Of a stretch of 63,125 nucleotides of DNA, positions 44,128-57,427 are shown in pieces. Position numbers and translations under genes: made by a program. The notes under the pieces were generated by a model. The model saw only the letters and a program-made list of their open reading frames with translations. It ran no database searches and had not been told where the DNA came from. Source of the DNA: Anoxybacillus pushchinoensis. GTDB taxonomy: Bacteria > Bacillota > Bacilli > Bacillales > Anoxybacillaceae. Position 1 is the first letter of the stretch. Each line of letters opens with the position of its first letter. The stretch lies in assembly GCF_900111795.1 (NCBI RefSeq), contig NZ_FOJQ01000010.1, positions 1 to 63,125 on the forward strand, given 5' to 3'.

Positions 44128-44174
44128 AAACGTTTTAACTAATCGAAATAATCAAAAAATTCGATGAAATGGTA

Positions 44175-44218
44175 TTGACTGTTCTCGTAAATGAGCGTAT
44201 GATAATTTTCAAATAAAT
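44175..44218 (+). promoter_or_regulatory. Sigma-A promoter of the ilv-leu operon with a CodY-like box
   Basis: TTGACT (44175-44180) and TATGAT (44198-44203) are 17 bp apart. At the start site AATTTTCAAATAAAT (44204-44218) matches the CodY box AATTTTCWGAAAATT with three mismatches, a plausible repressor site. Confidence 0.78.
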
Positions 44219-44282
44219 CTAACAAAAGTCGTAATCAACAGAAGAGGCAAGAGACGGCGAGCAGGGGAAGAGGGGAAAAGCA

Positions 44283-45185
44283 TTGAGTGAACAGTGGATT
44301 TTTCTAAACGATGAATTTGTGACAAAAGAAAATGCAAAAATCTCTGTATACGATCACGGTTTTCTTTATGGGGATGGGGTGTTTGAAGGAATTCGAGTAT
44401 ATAGCGGCAACGTGTTTCGAATGAAAGAACATATTGACCGTTTATACAATTCAGCAAAATCCATTTTATTAAACATTCCGTACACAAAAGAAGAATTAAC
44501 AAATATTATCGTCCAGACGGTGCAAAAAAACGGATTTGAAGATGCTTATATTCGTGTTGTTGTGTCACGCGGCGTCGGCGACCTTGGCCTTGATCCATAT
44601 AAATGCAAGAAACCGCAAGTTGTTGTCATCGTCGAGCCGTTAGCAATCTTCCCAAAACATTTATATGAAACAGGTATCGAAGTTGTTACAGTAGCGACGA
44701 GACGAAATCGTCCAGATGTATTAAGCCCGAAAGTCAAATCATTAAATTATTTAAATAACGTATTAGTGCGAATTGAAGCACATTTAGCAAACGTGAGCGA
44801 AGCGCTTATGCTCAACGATCAAGGATACGTGGCAGAAGGCTCAGCCGACAACGTGTTTATCGTCAAAAATGGCGTGCTATATACGCCGCCAGGATATGTC
44901 GGGGCGCTTGAAGGCATTACGCGCGATGCGATTATCGACATCGCTAAAGATCTCGGCTATGTCGTCAAAGAAGAGCCGTTTACTCGTCATGATGTGTACA
45001 CAGCAGATGAAGTGTTTTTAACGGGAACCGCAGCAGAAGTCATTGCGGTCGTTAAGGTCGATGGTCGTGTTATCGGTGACGGAGTGCCAGGCGAACATAC
45101 GAAACGACTGTTAGAAGAATTTCGCAAACGTGTTGTTTCTGAAGGTGTAAAAGTATATGCTTCACAAAATGTCAATGCTGGGTAA
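44283..45185 (+). CDS. ilvE: Branched-chain amino-acid aminotransferase IlvE
   Basis: PLP enzyme (fold type IV) for the final transamination to Leu, Ile and Val, and the reverse. The 300-residue sequence has ISVYDHGFLYGDGVFEGIRV, catalytic Lys in SPKVKSLNYLNNVLVRIEA and VAEGSADNVFIV. Start TTG 44283 has AGAGGGG upstream. It is first in the operon and lies before the Leu T-box. It can therefore be transcribed even when the downstream ilvB-leuD genes are attenuated. Confidence 0.94.
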   Translation: MSEQWIFLNDEFVTKENAKISVYDHGFLYGDGVFEGIRVYSGNVFRMKEHIDRLYNSAKSILLNIPYTKEELTNIIVQTVQKNGFEDAYIRVVVSRGVGDLGLDPYKCKKPQVVVIVEPLAIFPKHLYETGIEVVTVATRRNRPDVLSPKVKSLNYLNNVLVRIEAHLANVSEALMLNDQGYVAEGSADNVFIVKNGVLYTPPGYVGALEGITRDAIIDIAKDLGYVVKEEPFTRHDVYTADEVFLTGTAAEVIAVVKVDGRVIGDGVPGEHTKRLLEEFRKRVVSEGVKVYASQNVNAG

Positions 45186-45199
45186 CAAATCAATAAAGA

Positions 45200-45496
45200 A
45201 AAAGCGTTGAAGAGGATAAGTAGCTGACGGGTTAGGCATCCACAGAGAGCCGGGGAAGCTGAAAACCGGTGGTGTCTCCGTTTGTGAACTCCCCTCGGAG
45301 CGCCGTCCTGAACAATTCATTTCAGTAGGGGCGGACGGGTGCGTGTCACTCGTTATTAAAACGAGCGCTGCGATGTTAGTCGCGTGCTCCTGAGGTGGCT
45401 TTTGCCACGAAGAAGGGTGGTACCGCGGAAAGGATGCAAGCCTTTTCGCCCCTTTGGTCTACATGGACCGATGGAGGGGCGAGAAGGCTTTTCTTA
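45200..45496 (+). promoter_or_regulatory. T-box riboswitch, leucine-specific, inside the ilv-leu operon
   Basis: The T-box sequence AAGGGTGGTACCGCGG is at 45413-45428. The terminator pairs AAGCCTTTTCGCCCC (45438-45452) with GGGGCGAGAAGGCTT (45476-45490). Stem I begins near GATAAGTAGC and its specifier loop reads GAA-CTC (45286-45291), giving a Leu codon CTC at 45289-45291. It lies between ilvE and ilvB, so it controls ilvBHC-leuABCD but not ilvE. Confidence 0.92.
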
Positions 45497-45522
45497 TTTC
45501 ACATTTTTTTAGGGGTGAAAAA

Positions 45523-47237
45523 ATGGCAGCGAATATGAAAGTGAAAGAAAAAGTAGCAAAAAAGCAAACGTTATGTGGGGCGCTCATGTTAATTGAAGCG
45601 CTTAAAGCAGAAAACGTGAAAGTCATTTTCGGGTATCCAGGAGGTGCTGTATTACCGATTTATGACAAGTTGTACGAATCGGGAGTATTTCACGTATTGA
45701 CACGACACGAACAAGGGGCTATCCATGCGGCAGAAGGATACGCTCGCATTTCAGGAAAGCCTGGTGTCGTCATCGCTACATCGGGGCCGGGTGCGACAAA
45801 TATTGTGACAGGTTTAACGGATGCGATGATGGATTCTATCCCTCTCGTTGTTTTTACAGGGCAGGTAGCTTCTAGCGTCATTGGATCTGATGCCTTTCAA
45901 GAAGCGGATGTATTAGGTATTACAATGCCAATTACAAAACATAGTTACCAAGTACGCGACGTACAAGAGCTGCCAAAAATTATTAAAGAAGCGTTTCATA
46001 TTGCAACGACTGGGCGACCAGGTCCTGTGTTAATTGATATTCCGAAAGATATGTCTGTCGCAGAAGCGGAGTTTGATTACGAACAAGATGTACAGCTGCC
46101 AGGGTATCAGCCGACAACAAAGCCAAATCATTTACAAATTCGCAAGCTCGTTGAGGCAGTAAGCCAAGCGAAGCGGCCAGTTATTTTGGCTGGTGCTGGT
46201 GTTCTTCACGCGAATGCGCATGAGCAGCTAAAACAATATGCCGAACAACAAAACATTCCGGTTATCCATACGCTTTTAGGACTTGGTGGTTTTCCGGCCG
46301 ATCACCCGCTATTTCTTGGGATGGCAGGTATGCATGGAACGTACACAGCGAACATGGCGTTGTATGAATGCGACCTTCTCATCAATATAGGTGCACGATT
46401 TGATGACCGAGTGACCGGAAACTTGGCGCACTTTGCACCGAAAGCAACAGTTGCTCATATCGATATCGACCCAGCGGAAATCGGAAAAAATGTACCAACA
46501 AAAATACCGATTGTCGGTGATGCAAAAGAAGCGCTCATGCAACTAATTGAGCAAAACGGAAAGCGCCCAGACGTATCCGAATGGCTCAAACAGTTGAATG
46601 AATGGAAACGAGAATATCCGCTTATGTACAAACATGAACCAGGTGTATTAAAACCGCAACGGCTTATTGAACTCATTCATGAATATACAAATGGCGAAGC
46701 GGTTGTAACGACAGATGTAGGCCAACATCAAATGTGGGTCGCTCAATATTATAAATTCAAACGACCGCACCGTTGGGTTACATCAGGCGGGCTAGGTACG
46801 ATGGGATTTGGATTGCCAGCGGCAATCGGAGCGCAATTGGCACAGCCAGAGGCAACGGTCGTATCGATCGTTGGTGACGGTGGGTTCCAAATGACGTTAC
46901 AAGAGCTATCTGTCATTCAAGAGCTAAATTTGCCAATTAAAATTGTCATTGTCAACAATCAGGCGCTTGGTATGGTTCGTCAATGGCAAGAAATTTTTTA
47001 CGAAAAACGATATTCTCATTCCCTCATTCCGAATCAACCAGATTTCGTTCGCTTAGCAGAAGCGTATGGGATGAAAGCGATGCGTGCAACGACCGAAGAA
47101 GAAGCGGAATACGTATTGAAAGAAGCATTTGCGACGAATGCACCAGTTTTGCTTGATTTTCATGTGCATCCAGGTGAAAACGTATATCCGATGGTTGCCC
47201 CAGGAAAAGGATTACATGAAATGGTGGGGGTGAAATG

Positions 47238-47241
<4 letters not shown>
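45523..47241 (+). CDS. ilvB: Acetolactate synthase large subunit
   Basis: ThDP/FAD enzyme that makes acetolactate or acetohydroxybutyrate, the first common step of Val, Leu and Ile synthesis. The 572-residue protein has the catalytic Glu region [13 protein letters not shown] and [15 protein letters not shown], plus the ThDP motif [14 protein letters not shown] with [15 protein letters not shown] 45523 lies after the T-box terminator; the longer open frame is leader. Its end overlaps ilvH. Confidence 0.96.
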
Positions 47242-50329
<3,088 letters not shown>

Positions 50330-50345
50330 CAAAGGGGGATGTTTT

Positions 50346-51455
50346 ATGTATCGTATCGCTGTTTTGCCGGGAGATGGTATCGGAAAAGAAGTGACAAAGG
50401 GGGCGGTCAATGTTTTACAAGCAATTGGTGATCGTTTTGGGCATACGTTTCATTTTTCATACGGCTTGATTGGCGGAGAAGCGATTGACCGTGAAGGAAC
50501 GCCGCTCCCAGAACAAACGCTTCACATGTGTAAACAGAGCGATGCGGTATTGCTTGGTGCGGTCGGGGGGCCGAAATGGGACAGCAATCCGCCATATCTC
50601 CGTCCAGAAAAAGGATTGTTGCAAATTCGAAAAGAGATGAATTTGTTTGCGAACGTTCGACCAGTTACGTTTTATGACAGTCTATCTGGCGCTTCCCCGC
50701 TTAAACCACATGTGATTGAAGGGGCTGATTTTGTTATCGTTCGTGAATTAACAGGAGGCTTATATTTTGGAAAGCCAAGTGAACGCCGGATCGAAAAAGG
50801 GGAGGAAGCGGTCGTTGATACACTGTTTTATAAAAGGGAAGAAATCGAACGGATTATTACATTTGCTTTTGCACTAGCGCAAAAGCGGAAAAAGAAAGTA
50901 ACGTCCGTTGATAAAGCGAACGTGCTAGAGTCAAGCCGCATGTGGCGAGAGGTGGCTGAACAAGTGGCTAAACGTTTCCCAGATGTTCAACTTGAACATA
51001 TGCTCGTGGATAATGCAGCGATGCAACTCGTTCGCTCTCCAAAACAATTCGACGTGATCGTAACAGAAAATATGTTCGGTGATATTTTAAGTGATGAAGC
51101 GTCCATGTTAACAGGTTCTCTCGGTATGCTTCCTTCAGCGAGCTTATCTGTTAATGGGCCAGCATTATACGAACCGATTCACGGTTCTGCTCCGGACATC
51201 GCAGGACAAAATAAAGCGAACCCGCTTGCAACTATTTTGTCAGCGGCAATGATGCTTCGTTTATCTTTTGGATTGACAGAAGAGGCGCGTATCATTGAAC
51301 AGGCGGTCAAGCAAGTGCTAGACGCAGGGTATCGAACGACAGACATCGCTCAACAAGGCGATTGTGTACTATCAACGACGGAAATGGTTGAAAAAGTAAA
51401 AGATGCGATTTTAGACGATGTAGCGATCGAACGAATTATGCAAGTATATGTGTAG
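50346..51455 (+). CDS. leuB: 3-isopropylmalate dehydrogenase
   Basis: NAD-dependent oxidative decarboxylation of 3-isopropylmalate. The 369-residue protein has [33 protein letters not shown], the substrate loop [16 protein letters not shown] and the NAD-binding [28 protein letters not shown] precedes ATG 50346. Fourth of the genes behind the Leu T-box. Confidence 0.97.
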   Translation: MYRIAVLPGDGIGKEVTKGAVNVLQAIGDRFGHTFHFSYGLIGGEAIDREGTPLPEQTLHMCKQSDAVLLGAVGGPKWDSNPPYLRPEKGLLQIRKEMNLFANVRPVTFYDSLSGASPLKPHVIEGADFVIVRELTGGLYFGKPSERRIEKGEEAVVDTLFYKREEIERIITFAFALAQKRKKKVTSVDKANVLESSRMWREVAEQVAKRFPDVQLEHMLVDNAAMQLVRSPKQFDVIVTENMFGDILSDEASMLTGSLGMLPSASLSVNGPALYEPIHGSAPDIAGQNKANPLATILSAAMMLRLSFGLTEEARIIEQAVKQVLDAGYRTTDIAQQGDCVLSTTEMVEKVKDAILDDVAIERIMQVYV

Positions 51456-51464
51456 GAGGAGATT

Positions 51465-52883
51465 GTGGTGGCGCCAAAGACGATTATCGAAAAAATTTGG
51501 GATGAACACGTTGTGTATCGTGAAGAAGGAAAACCGGACTTATTATATATTGACTTACATCTCGTTCATGAAGTCACGTCTCCACAAGCGTTCGAAGGAT
51601 TGCGGCAAAAAGGGAGAAAAGTGCGCCGCCCAGATTTAACATTTGCAACGATGGATCATAACGTGCCGACGGTGAATCGGTTTGTTGTTGAAGATGAAGT
51701 GGCGAAAAATCAAATGACAGCACTAGAGCGAAATTGTCGTGAGTTCGGCATTCCGCTTGCCGATTTAAACAGCCCAGAGCAAGGGATTGTGCACGTCATT
51801 GGCCCGGAACTTGGATTAACACAACCGGGAAAAACGATCGTTTGCGGTGATAGCCATACGTCAACACACGGCGCTTTTGGAGCGCTAGCGTTTGGCATCG
51901 GAACGAGCGAAGTGGAGCACGTGTTAGCGACACAAACACTATGGCAACACCGTCCAAAAACGATGCAAGTTCATGTTACAGGTACGCTAGCACCAGGTGT
52001 ATCGGCGAAAGATGTCATTTTAGCTATTATTGGTAAGTTCGGTGTTGATTTCGGTACAGGATATGTACTCGAATTTACAGGTGACGTCATTCGTCGTCTA
52101 TCAATGGAAGAGCGAATGACCATTTGCAATATGTCGATCGAAGCGGGAGCACGGGCGGGATTAATTGCGCCAGATGATGTGACGTTTGCTTATTTGCGAG
52201 GAAGAAAATACGCGCCAAAAGGTGAGGCGTTTGAACAAGCGGTTGAACGATGGAAACAGTTATGTACAGATGAAGGGGCGGTGTATGACCGCGTCATTCA
52301 TATAGATGGAAGTGAAATTGCCCCAACGGTCACATGGGGTACAACACCAGCGATGAGCGCTCCGATCGATGGGACGGTTCCTTATCCTGAACAGTTTGCG
52401 ACAGAAACGGAGCAAAAAGCAGTACGGTTAGCGTTGCAATATATGGGGTTAAAGCCGGGAACAAAAATGACAGATATTGCTGTACAGCATGTATTTATCG
52501 GATCATGTACGAACTCTCGCTTAAGCGATTTACGGGAAGCGGCGCAAATTGTAAAAGGAAAAAAAGTTGCCCCAGGTGTTCGAGCGCTCGTCGTTCCAGG
52601 TTCTCAGCAAGTGAAAAAGCAGGCGGAGGAAGAAGGAATTGCTCAAATTTTTATTGATGCTGGCTTCGAATGGCGTGATTCCGGCTGTAGCATGTGTCTC
52701 GGAATGAATCCAGATACTGTACCAGCAGGCGAGCATTGCGCTTCAACGTCAAACCGAAACTTTGAAGGACGTCAAGGAAAAGGTGCACGTACGCATTTAG
52801 TGAGTCCAGCGATGGCGGCAGCCGCGGCCATTTACGGCCATTTTGTCGATGTGCGTACGCTATATAAAGAAACGGTACGATAG
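51465..52883 (+). CDS. leuC: 3-isopropylmalate dehydratase large subunit
   Basis: Aconitase-like [4Fe-4S] isomerase subunit. The three cluster Cys are in [14 protein letters not shown] and [32 protein letters not shown] is also diagnostic. The 472-residue protein starts at GTG 51465, or the adjacent GTG 51468, after GGAGGAG. It pairs with LeuD, encoded 11 nt downstream. Confidence 0.96.
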   Translation: MVAPKTIIEKIWDEHVVYREEGKPDLLYIDLHLVHEVTSPQAFEGLRQKGRKVRRPDLTFATMDHNVPTVNRFVVEDEVAKNQMTALERNCREFGIPLADLNSPEQGIVHVIGPELGLTQPGKTIVCGDSHTSTHGAFGALAFGIGTSEVEHVLATQTLWQHRPKTMQVHVTGTLAPGVSAKDVILAIIGKFGVDFGTGYVLEFTGDVIRRLSMEERMTICNMSIEAGARAGLIAPDDVTFAYLRGRKYAPKGEAFEQAVERWKQLCTDEGAVYDRVIHIDGSEIAPTVTWGTTPAMSAPIDGTVPYPEQFATETEQKAVRLALQYMGLKPGTKMTDIAVQHVFIGSCTNSRLSDLREAAQIVKGKKVAPGVRALVVPGSQQVKKQAEEEGIAQIFIDAGFEWRDSGCSMCLGMNPDTVPAGEHCASTSNRNFEGRQGKGARTHLVSPAMAAAAAIYGHFVDVRTLYKETVR

Positions 52884-52894
52884 GAGTGGAAAAA

Positions 52895-53479
52895 GTGGAA
52901 CCATTCGTTGTTCATAAAGGAAAAGTAGCGGGGTTAGATCGTGCCAACGTGGATACGGATCAAATCATTCCGAAGCAGTTTTTAAAACGAATTGAACGAA
53001 CGGGATTTGGTAAATTTCTTTTTTACGATTGGCGTTATCTCCCTGATGGTACGCCAAATCCACAGTTCGAATTAAACCGTCCTGAAAATGAAGGAGCGAC
53101 AATTTTAGTCGCCAATGAAAATTTCGGTTGTGGTTCATCGCGCGAACATGCTCCGTGGGCGCTTGCTGATTACGGCTTTCGTGCTGTTATTGCTCCTTCA
53201 TTTGCGGATATTTTTTACAACAACTGTTTAAAAAATAGCTTACTCCCTATTAAGCTATCGAAAGAAGACGTTGCGTATTTATTGAAACAGGCGCAACGGT
53301 CAGACTATGAGCTCACCATTTCGCTTGAGCAGCAAGTCGTCTTTGATGACGAAGGATTTACAAGCGCATTTGACATTGACCCGTATCGAAAACAGCTTCT
53401 TTTAAAAGGTTGGGACGAAATCGACTTAACGTTCGTGTATGAGCCGCATATCGTTGCTTATGAACAATCGCGCTCTTGA
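52895..53479 (+). CDS. leuD: 3-isopropylmalate dehydratase small subunit
   Basis: Swivel-domain partner of LeuC. The 194-residue sequence has NVDTDQIIPKQFLKRIERTG, ENFGCGSSREHAPWAL and APSFADIFYNNCLKNSLLPI. I chose GTG 52895 (MEPFVVHKGKVAG), with GGAG 8 nt upstream; a GTG at 52886 sits inside that ribosome-binding site. It ends the operon at a terminator. Confidence 0.96.
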   Translation: MEPFVVHKGKVAGLDRANVDTDQIIPKQFLKRIERTGFGKFLFYDWRYLPDGTPNPQFELNRPENEGATILVANENFGCGSSREHAPWALADYGFRAVIAPSFADIFYNNCLKNSLLPIKLSKEDVAYLLKQAQRSDYELTISLEQQVVFDDEGFTSAFDIDPYRKQLLLKGWDEIDLTFVYEPHIVAYEQSRS

Positions 53480-53505
53480 CAAGTTGTCAAGGGCGTTTTT
53501 TATTG
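53469..53505 (+). terminator. Terminator of the ilv-leu operon
   Basis: GCTCTTGAC pairs with GTCAAGGGC around AAGTT, followed by GTTTTTTATT. The leuD stop codon lies in the left arm. Confidence 0.88.
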
Positions 53506-53562
53506 AGTTTATAGGCAAATGTTGTTAAACTGAAAAATAAATGTACATGAAGGTGGGTACAA

Positions 53563-54483
53563 GTGAAAAATCGAAAAGTCATTCCGCACCCCTATATTAA
53601 AGAGCGGTTGTTGGCTGAAGGAATGGATGCGTTAAAAGGAAAACGATACAAGGAAGCATATACGTATTTTACACAATTGCAGCAGTTCAATTTGAACGAC
53701 GATGATGTGGACATGGCGCTCGTCGTTTGCCTGTTTGAAATGGGACGAATCAAAGAGGCGAAAGAAAAGTGCGAACAGCTGTTGGCGCGTGGAACAGGGG
53801 ATTGGACAATATACATTTCTATGCTCGTCCATTTGCAGCAGTACGATGAAGTGATTGCAGTTATTCAAACGTTGCAACAAAAAGGAATCGACTGCACCTC
53901 ATTGTTACCGCTTTTGCATTTTAGTGAAAAAATGGTTCGCTCACATCAGGAACAAAAGAAAAAACAGTACGAAGCCATTTTCGAAAGCGATCAATGGACA
54001 GCCCAACTTCACGTCCTTCAGCAACTGGAGCGGAATGTTGTGTTGCATCTTGTTCCTATGTTTGTTCGCTATTTGCGCGATGAAACGAACCATCCCGCTG
54101 TAAAAACGACAATATTGCAGACGTTAAAAAAAGAACAAGTGACGAAGCAAATGACTGTTAAAAAATTTGGCCAAACGATGACTGTTGTTCCAGCTTATCT
54201 CGATGAGCGAAAACAAGAACAATTTTCAGAGCAAGTGCTTCACATCGTCGATCAAACGTGGGCAAAGCAAAATCCGACGATGTACGAGTGGAGCAAGCAA
54301 ATATGGATTCGCTACATGTTTATGATATATCCATTTCTACCAGAACAGCCGGTACAACAATGGGCAGATGCCCTACATATATATGTTCAACAATGTGAAA
54401 ATGGCGAAATGATATGTACACATCCGCTTGTTGCCAAACTTTATGAGGTAGAAAAATTGTGGCTTTCTGTTGAAAGTATATGA
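53563..54483 (+). CDS. ysoA: TPR-repeat protein YsoA
   Basis: The 306-residue soluble protein has tetratricopeptide-like helical pairs in its N-terminal half (EGMDALKGKRYKEAYTYFTQ, VVCLFEMGRIKEAKEKCEQL, VHLQQYDEVIAVIQTLQQ). These suggest a protein-protein interaction role; function unknown. GTG 53563 follows AAGGTGGG. It lies between leuD and tig as in B. subtilis, and its 3' end contains the tig promoter. Confidence 0.87.
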   Translation: MKNRKVIPHPYIKERLLAEGMDALKGKRYKEAYTYFTQLQQFNLNDDDVDMALVVCLFEMGRIKEAKEKCEQLLARGTGDWTIYISMLVHLQQYDEVIAVIQTLQQKGIDCTSLLPLLHFSEKMVRSHQEQKKKQYEAIFESDQWTAQLHVLQQLERNVVLHLVPMFVRYLRDETNHPAVKTTILQTLKKEQVTKQMTVKKFGQTMTVVPAYLDERKQEQFSEQVLHIVDQTWAKQNPTMYEWSKQIWIRYMFMIYPFLPEQPVQQWADALHIYVQQCENGEMICTHPLVAKLYEVEKLWLSVESI

Positions 54484-54497
54484 TTGTATGGTATAAT
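54470..54497 (+). promoter_or_regulatory. Sigma-A promoter of tig
   Basis: TTGAAA (54470-54475) and TATAAT (54492-54497) are 16 bp apart. The -35 box lies inside the end of ysoA. Confidence 0.82.
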
Positions 54498-54584
54498 ATA
54501 GTGGTTGTATTACACATAAAACCGTGTATGCCTACATATATGTAGTTCATTTACATGAATTTTTGAAGTTGGAGGGAAATGAGC

Positions 54585-55871
54585 ATGTCGGCGAAATGGG
54601 AAAAACTTGAAGGTAACCAAGGCGTTCTTACAGTTGAAGTAGACGCTGAAAAAGTGAATGAAGGATTAGATGAAGCGTTTAAAAAAGTAGTGAAAAAAGT
54701 ACAAATTCCAGGATTTCGTAAAGGAAAAATTCCTCGCTCTCTATTTGAAAAACGTTTCGGCGTTGAGTCATTATACGCAGATGCGTTAGATATTTTATTG
54801 CCAGAGGCATACGCAAAAGCTGTTGAAGAAACAGGCATCGAGCCAGTCGATCGTCCAGAAATCGACATCGAGCAAATAGAAAAAGGAAAAAGCTTAATTT
54901 TCACTGCAAAAGTAACTGTGAAGCCAGAGGTTACACTTGGCCAATATAAAGGTCTTGAAGTTGAAAAATTGGACGATACTGTAACAGACGAAGATGTGGA
55001 GCAAGAATTAAAACGCCTGCAAGAGCGTCATGCTGAGCTTGTTGTGAAAGAAGAAGGAACGGTAGAAAACGGTGATACAGTCGTCATCGATTTCGAAGGA
55101 TTCGTTGATGGTGAGCCGTTTGAAGGTGGAAAAGCAGAAAACTATTCACTTGTCATCGGTTCAGGCACATTTATCCCAGGATTTGAAGAACAATTAATTG
55201 GCATGGCTGCTGGAGAAGAAAAAGATATTGAAGTAACATTCCCAGAAGAATATCATGCAGAGCAATTAGCTGGTAAACCAGCGGTGTTCAAAATTAAATT
55301 GCATGAAATTAAAACAAAACAACTTCCAGCACTTGACGATGAATTTGCGAAAGATGCAGATGAAGAAGTAGAAACATTAGATGCCCTAAAAGAAAAAATT
55401 AAAGACCGCTTAACAAAAGAGAAAAAAGAAGAAGCAGAAGCTGCACTTCGCGATGCCGTTGTTCAAAAAGCGACAGAAAATGCGCAAATGGACATTCCAG
55501 AAGTGATGGTGAAAAATGAAACAGATCGCATGATTCGCGAGTTTGAACAACGTTTACAAATGCAAGGATTAAATCTTGATTTATACTACCAATTCTCTGG
55601 ACAAGATGAAGCAGCACTTCGTGAACAAATGAAAGAAGAAGCAGAAAAACGTGTTCGTGTAACGTTGACGCTTGAAGCGATTGTAAAAGCAGAAAACATC
55701 GACGTCACAGAAGAAGAAGTAGAAAAAGAATTGCAAGAAATGGCTAACTTATATAACTTATCAGTAGATAAGTTAAAAGAGCTTTTAGGCACAGTAGACG
55801 GCTTAAAAGAAGATTTGAAGATGCGCAAAGCGATCGATTTCCTTGTTGAAAACAGCAAAGTTGTTGCATAA
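54585..55871 (+). CDS. tig: Trigger factor
   Basis: Ribosome-associated chaperone and peptidyl-prolyl isomerase. The 428-residue protein has the ribosome-binding signature [20 protein letters not shown] (about 35-55), the FKBP-type PPIase domain (about 160-245, [20 protein letters not shown]) and a long helical C-terminal arm. I chose the second ATG (54585, [13 protein letters not shown]), 9 nt from GGAGG; the first, 54579, is only 3 nt away. Its own promoter lies in the end of ysoA. Confidence 0.96.
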   Translation: MSAKWEKLEGNQGVLTVEVDAEKVNEGLDEAFKKVVKKVQIPGFRKGKIPRSLFEKRFGVESLYADALDILLPEAYAKAVEETGIEPVDRPEIDIEQIEKGKSLIFTAKVTVKPEVTLGQYKGLEVEKLDDTVTDEDVEQELKRLQERHAELVVKEEGTVENGDTVVIDFEGFVDGEPFEGGKAENYSLVIGSGTFIPGFEEQLIGMAAGEEKDIEVTFPEEYHAEQLAGKPAVFKIKLHEIKTKQLPALDDEFAKDADEEVETLDALKEKIKDRLTKEKKEEAEAALRDAVVQKATENAQMDIPEVMVKNETDRMIREFEQRLQMQGLNLDLYYQFSGQDEAALREQMKEEAEKRVRVTLTLEAIVKAENIDVTEEEVEKELQEMANLYNLSVDKLKELLGTVDGLKEDLKMRKAIDFLVENSKVVA

Positions 55872-55969
55872 TGAGAGGAGAAAGAACAAGGTGCCACACG
55901 TGCCTTGTTCTTTCCACATATAAATCACTATGGAAGTTTTCTAACTTTTCACGCACATTTGCATTTTTA

Positions 55970-55998
55970 TTGGCATACTTTTAAAGATTTATGATAAA
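55970..55998 (+). promoter_or_regulatory. Possible sigma-A promoter of clpX
   Basis: TTGGCA (55970-55975) is followed after 17 bp by GATAAA (55993-55998). The -10 is poor but the spacing is right. No CtsR heptad repeats are visible. Confidence 0.5.
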
Positions 55999-56065
55999 AT
56001 GACGAATACATAACGTTTTTTCATTTTTATGTACATATGATCGTAAAGGAATAAGGGGTGAAAAC

Positions 56066-57328
56066 ATGTTTAAATTTAATGATGAAAAAGGGCATTTAAA
56101 ATGCTCGTTTTGTGGCAAAACGCAAGAACAAGTGCGCAAGCTTGTTGCTGGCCCAGGCGTATACATATGTGATGAATGTATTGAATTGTGTACTGAAATT
56201 GTGCAGGAGGAGCTTGGATCGGAAGAAGAAGTAGAATTTAAAGATGTGCCGAAACCGAAGGAAATTCGCGAAATTTTAGATGAGTACGTCATCGGACAAG
56301 ATGAGGCGAAAAAAGCGCTTTCTGTGGCAGTATACAACCATTACAAACGCATTAATTCAAACAGTAAAATTGACGATGTTGAATTAGCAAAAAGTAACAT
56401 TTTAATGATCGGACCGACAGGAAGTGGAAAAACGTTGCTCGCTCAAACGCTTGCACGCATCTTAAATGTGCCATTTGCGATCGCTGATGCGACATCGCTA
56501 ACAGAAGCCGGGTATGTAGGTGAAGACGTTGAAAATATTTTGTTGAAGCTCATTCAAGCTGCAGATTATGATATTGAGCGAGCAGAAAAAGGAATTATTT
56601 ACATCGATGAAATTGACAAAATTGCGCGGAAATCAGAAAACCCTTCCATTACGCGCGACGTATCTGGTGAAGGGGTACAGCAAGCATTATTAAAAATTTT
56701 GGAAGGTACTATCGCGAGTGTGCCGCCACAAGGGGGGCGCAAGCATCCGCATCAAGAGTTTATCCAAATTGACACGACAAACATTTTGTTCATTTGCGGG
56801 GGAGCGTTTGACGGTTTAGAGCCAATTATTAAGCGTCGACTCGGTAAAAAAGTAATCGGTTTTAGCTCTGATGTGCAAGCTGAAGTTGAAGAAAAAGATT
56901 TATTATCGAAAGTGTTGCCAGAAGACTTATTAAAGTTCGGGTTAATTCCAGAGTTTGTTGGTCGTCTTCCGGTGATTACAAGCTTGCAGCCGCTTGATGA
57001 AGACGCGCTTGTTGATATTTTAGTGAAGCCGAAAAATGCGCTCGTGAAGCAGTATGAAAAAATGCTTGAGCTTGACGATGTTGAACTTGAATTTGAAGAA
57101 GAAGCGCTTCGTGAAATTGCCAAACGCGCGATTGAGCGGAAAACAGGGGCACGCGGATTGCGTTCAATTATTGAAGGCATTATGCTCGATGTTATGTTTG
57201 AATTACCGTCGCGTGAAGATGTGAAAAAATGTGTCATTACTGCACAAACGGTACGCGGAGAAAAAGCGCCGCTTCTCATTTTACAAGATGGAACGGTCGT
57301 CGAGTATGAAAGAAAAACGTCCGCTTAA
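56066..57328 (+). CDS. clpX: ClpX unfoldase, ATPase subunit of ClpXP
   Basis: AAA+ unfoldase that feeds substrates to ClpP. The 420-residue protein has the N-terminal zinc-binding domain (C13, C16, C35, C38), Walker A GPTGSGKT (116-123), Walker [12 protein letters not shown], the pore loop [12 protein letters not shown] and sensor-2 region [10 protein letters not shown]. The IGF-type ClpP-binding loop would be VIGFSS. ATG 56066 follows AAGGGGTG. Confidence 0.97.
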   Translation: MFKFNDEKGHLKCSFCGKTQEQVRKLVAGPGVYICDECIELCTEIVQEELGSEEEVEFKDVPKPKEIREILDEYVIGQDEAKKALSVAVYNHYKRINSNSKIDDVELAKSNILMIGPTGSGKTLLAQTLARILNVPFAIADATSLTEAGYVGEDVENILLKLIQAADYDIERAEKGIIYIDEIDKIARKSENPSITRDVSGEGVQQALLKILEGTIASVPPQGGRKHPHQEFIQIDTTNILFICGGAFDGLEPIIKRRLGKKVIGFSSDVQAEVEEKDLLSKVLPEDLLKFGLIPEFVGRLPVITSLQPLDEDALVDILVKPKNALVKQYEKMLELDDVELEFEEEALREIAKRAIERKTGARGLRSIIEGIMLDVMFELPSREDVKKCVITAQTVRGEKAPLLILQDGTVVEYERKTSA

Positions 57329-57333
57329 GTTTA

Positions 57334-57368
57334 AAATCGCCTTTCGATGAGAAAGGCGGTTTTTTTGT
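57334..57368 (+). terminator. Terminator of clpX
   Basis: ATCGCCTTTC pairs with GAAAGGCGGT around GATGA, then TTTTTTTG. Confidence 0.88.
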
Positions 57369-57396
57369 TTATTTCTGTTTTTGTTCGGAGATACTA
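57367..57396 (+). promoter_or_regulatory. Sigma-F-type promoter of lonB
   Basis: GTTTA (57367-57371), a 15-bp spacer and GGAGATACTA (57387-57396) fit the sigma-F consensus (GYWTA, then GGNRANANTW) at every position. In B. subtilis lonB is a forespore sigma-F gene. Confidence 0.78.
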
Positions 57397-57427
57397 TGCG
57401 TACAATACATACGCAGGAGGAACGAGC

